DNA of 35,520 nucleotides from Bacteroidaceae bacterium (GTDB taxonomy: Bacteria; Bacteroidota; Bacteroidia; Bacteroidales; Bacteroidaceae): positions 1-35,520 of the forward strand of contig JAGASY010000080.1 in assembly GCA_017621515.1 (NCBI GenBank), written 5' to 3'. Positions within the stretch are counted from its first letter, which is position 1. Every line of letters begins with the position of its first letter. Under the pieces are notes generated by a model, which ran no database searches, was not told the DNA's origin, and worked only from the letters and a program-made list of their open reading frames with translations. Below are positions 35,429 to 35,520 of this stretch, piece after piece. The position numbers were made by a program, and so were the translations under genes.

Positions 35429-35520
35429 AAGGATAGTTTGGAATTTGATGATGCTGTTGGTAAGCTTGCACTGGATATGAAACAGGCTGTACAATCGCTT
35501 GCTCGTGTCGATTGGAGAAC
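35429..35520 (+). CDS. Partial coding segment beyond the tRNA junction, possibly HsdR C-terminal region
   Basis: The frame from 35429 is open to the window end and reads like protein: KDSLEFDDAVGKLAL, then DMKQAVQSLARVDWRT, an amphipathic helix with a VDW motif. This resembles the C-terminal helical region of type I restriction HsdR subunits, but the match rests on about 30 residues and memory only. No start codon or ribosome binding site precedes it apart from an internal ATG at 35477, so the gene appears 5'-truncated at the tRNA junction. Confidence 0.35.

Overview
The window looks like a chromosomal segment from a member of the Bacteroidales (Bacteroides/Phocaeicola/Prevotella-like). Several promoters have the group's -33 TTTG / -7 TAnnTTTG form with 19-20 bp spacing. 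The gene content also fits: Sus-era pectin enzymes, a GT3-type glycogen synthase beside a GlgP-type phosphorylase, SPII lipoproteins and a Por-like C-terminal tail. No phage or plasmid backbone is visible except at the far right edge.

Layout. 1-5.1 kb (+): the 3' end of a rhamnogalacturonan-lyase-like (PL11) protein fused to a long autotransporter-type beta-strand repeat region, a lone Wza-type export lipoprotein, and an unrecognised protein with a very acidic tail. 5.2-8.7 kb (-): an operon-like run of GH43 glycosidase, tcdA, and a 5'-nucleotidase split into C-terminal-domain and catalytic-domain genes. 8.8-11.1 kb: an O6-alkylguanine-DNA methyltransferase (+) convergent with a secreted GH51 arabinofuranosidase (-). 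11.1-13.2 kb: an 800-bp repeat-rich intergenic stretch, then a HAD-HD fusion gene broken by an in-frame TAA. 13.3-16.7 kb: an unknown secreted protein, an aldo/keto reductase, a RibD-like reductase and an AraC-family regulator. 16.7-18.0 kb: a gene-free stretch full of short palindromes.

18.0-26.8 kb (+): an acidic protein, slyD, and a tightly packed run aroC-ssb-phosphopantetheinyl transferase-kdsA-kdsD-DUF3160-like lipoprotein-CapA-like protein. kdsA and kdsD together supply arabinose-5-phosphate and Kdo-8-phosphate for lipid A/core synthesis. 26.8-30.5 kb: a repeat-bearing gap, glnS and a TPR protein. 30.7-35.1 kb (-): glycogen synthase followed by alpha-glucan phosphorylase, i.e. storage-glucan synthesis and breakdown from one strong promoter. 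35.3-35.5 kb: the 3' half of a tRNA-Gly(GCC) with its terminator, abruptly joined at the anticodon stem to unrelated coding sequence, as expected at the end of a tRNA-integrated island (or at an assembly join).

The most unusual signal is a ~210-bp intergenic element present twice in opposite orientation (11446-11656 and 26887-27099). Its core is four 11-bp palindromic words on an exact 21-bp period. Between the two copies the spacers are identical, but the words have changed together from a CAGCA/TGCTG type to a CCACA/TGTGG type. I do not recognise this element. Two other palindromic repeat families (9.4-17.9 kb) and a 114-bp element with perfect 18-bp terminal inverted repeats are also described.
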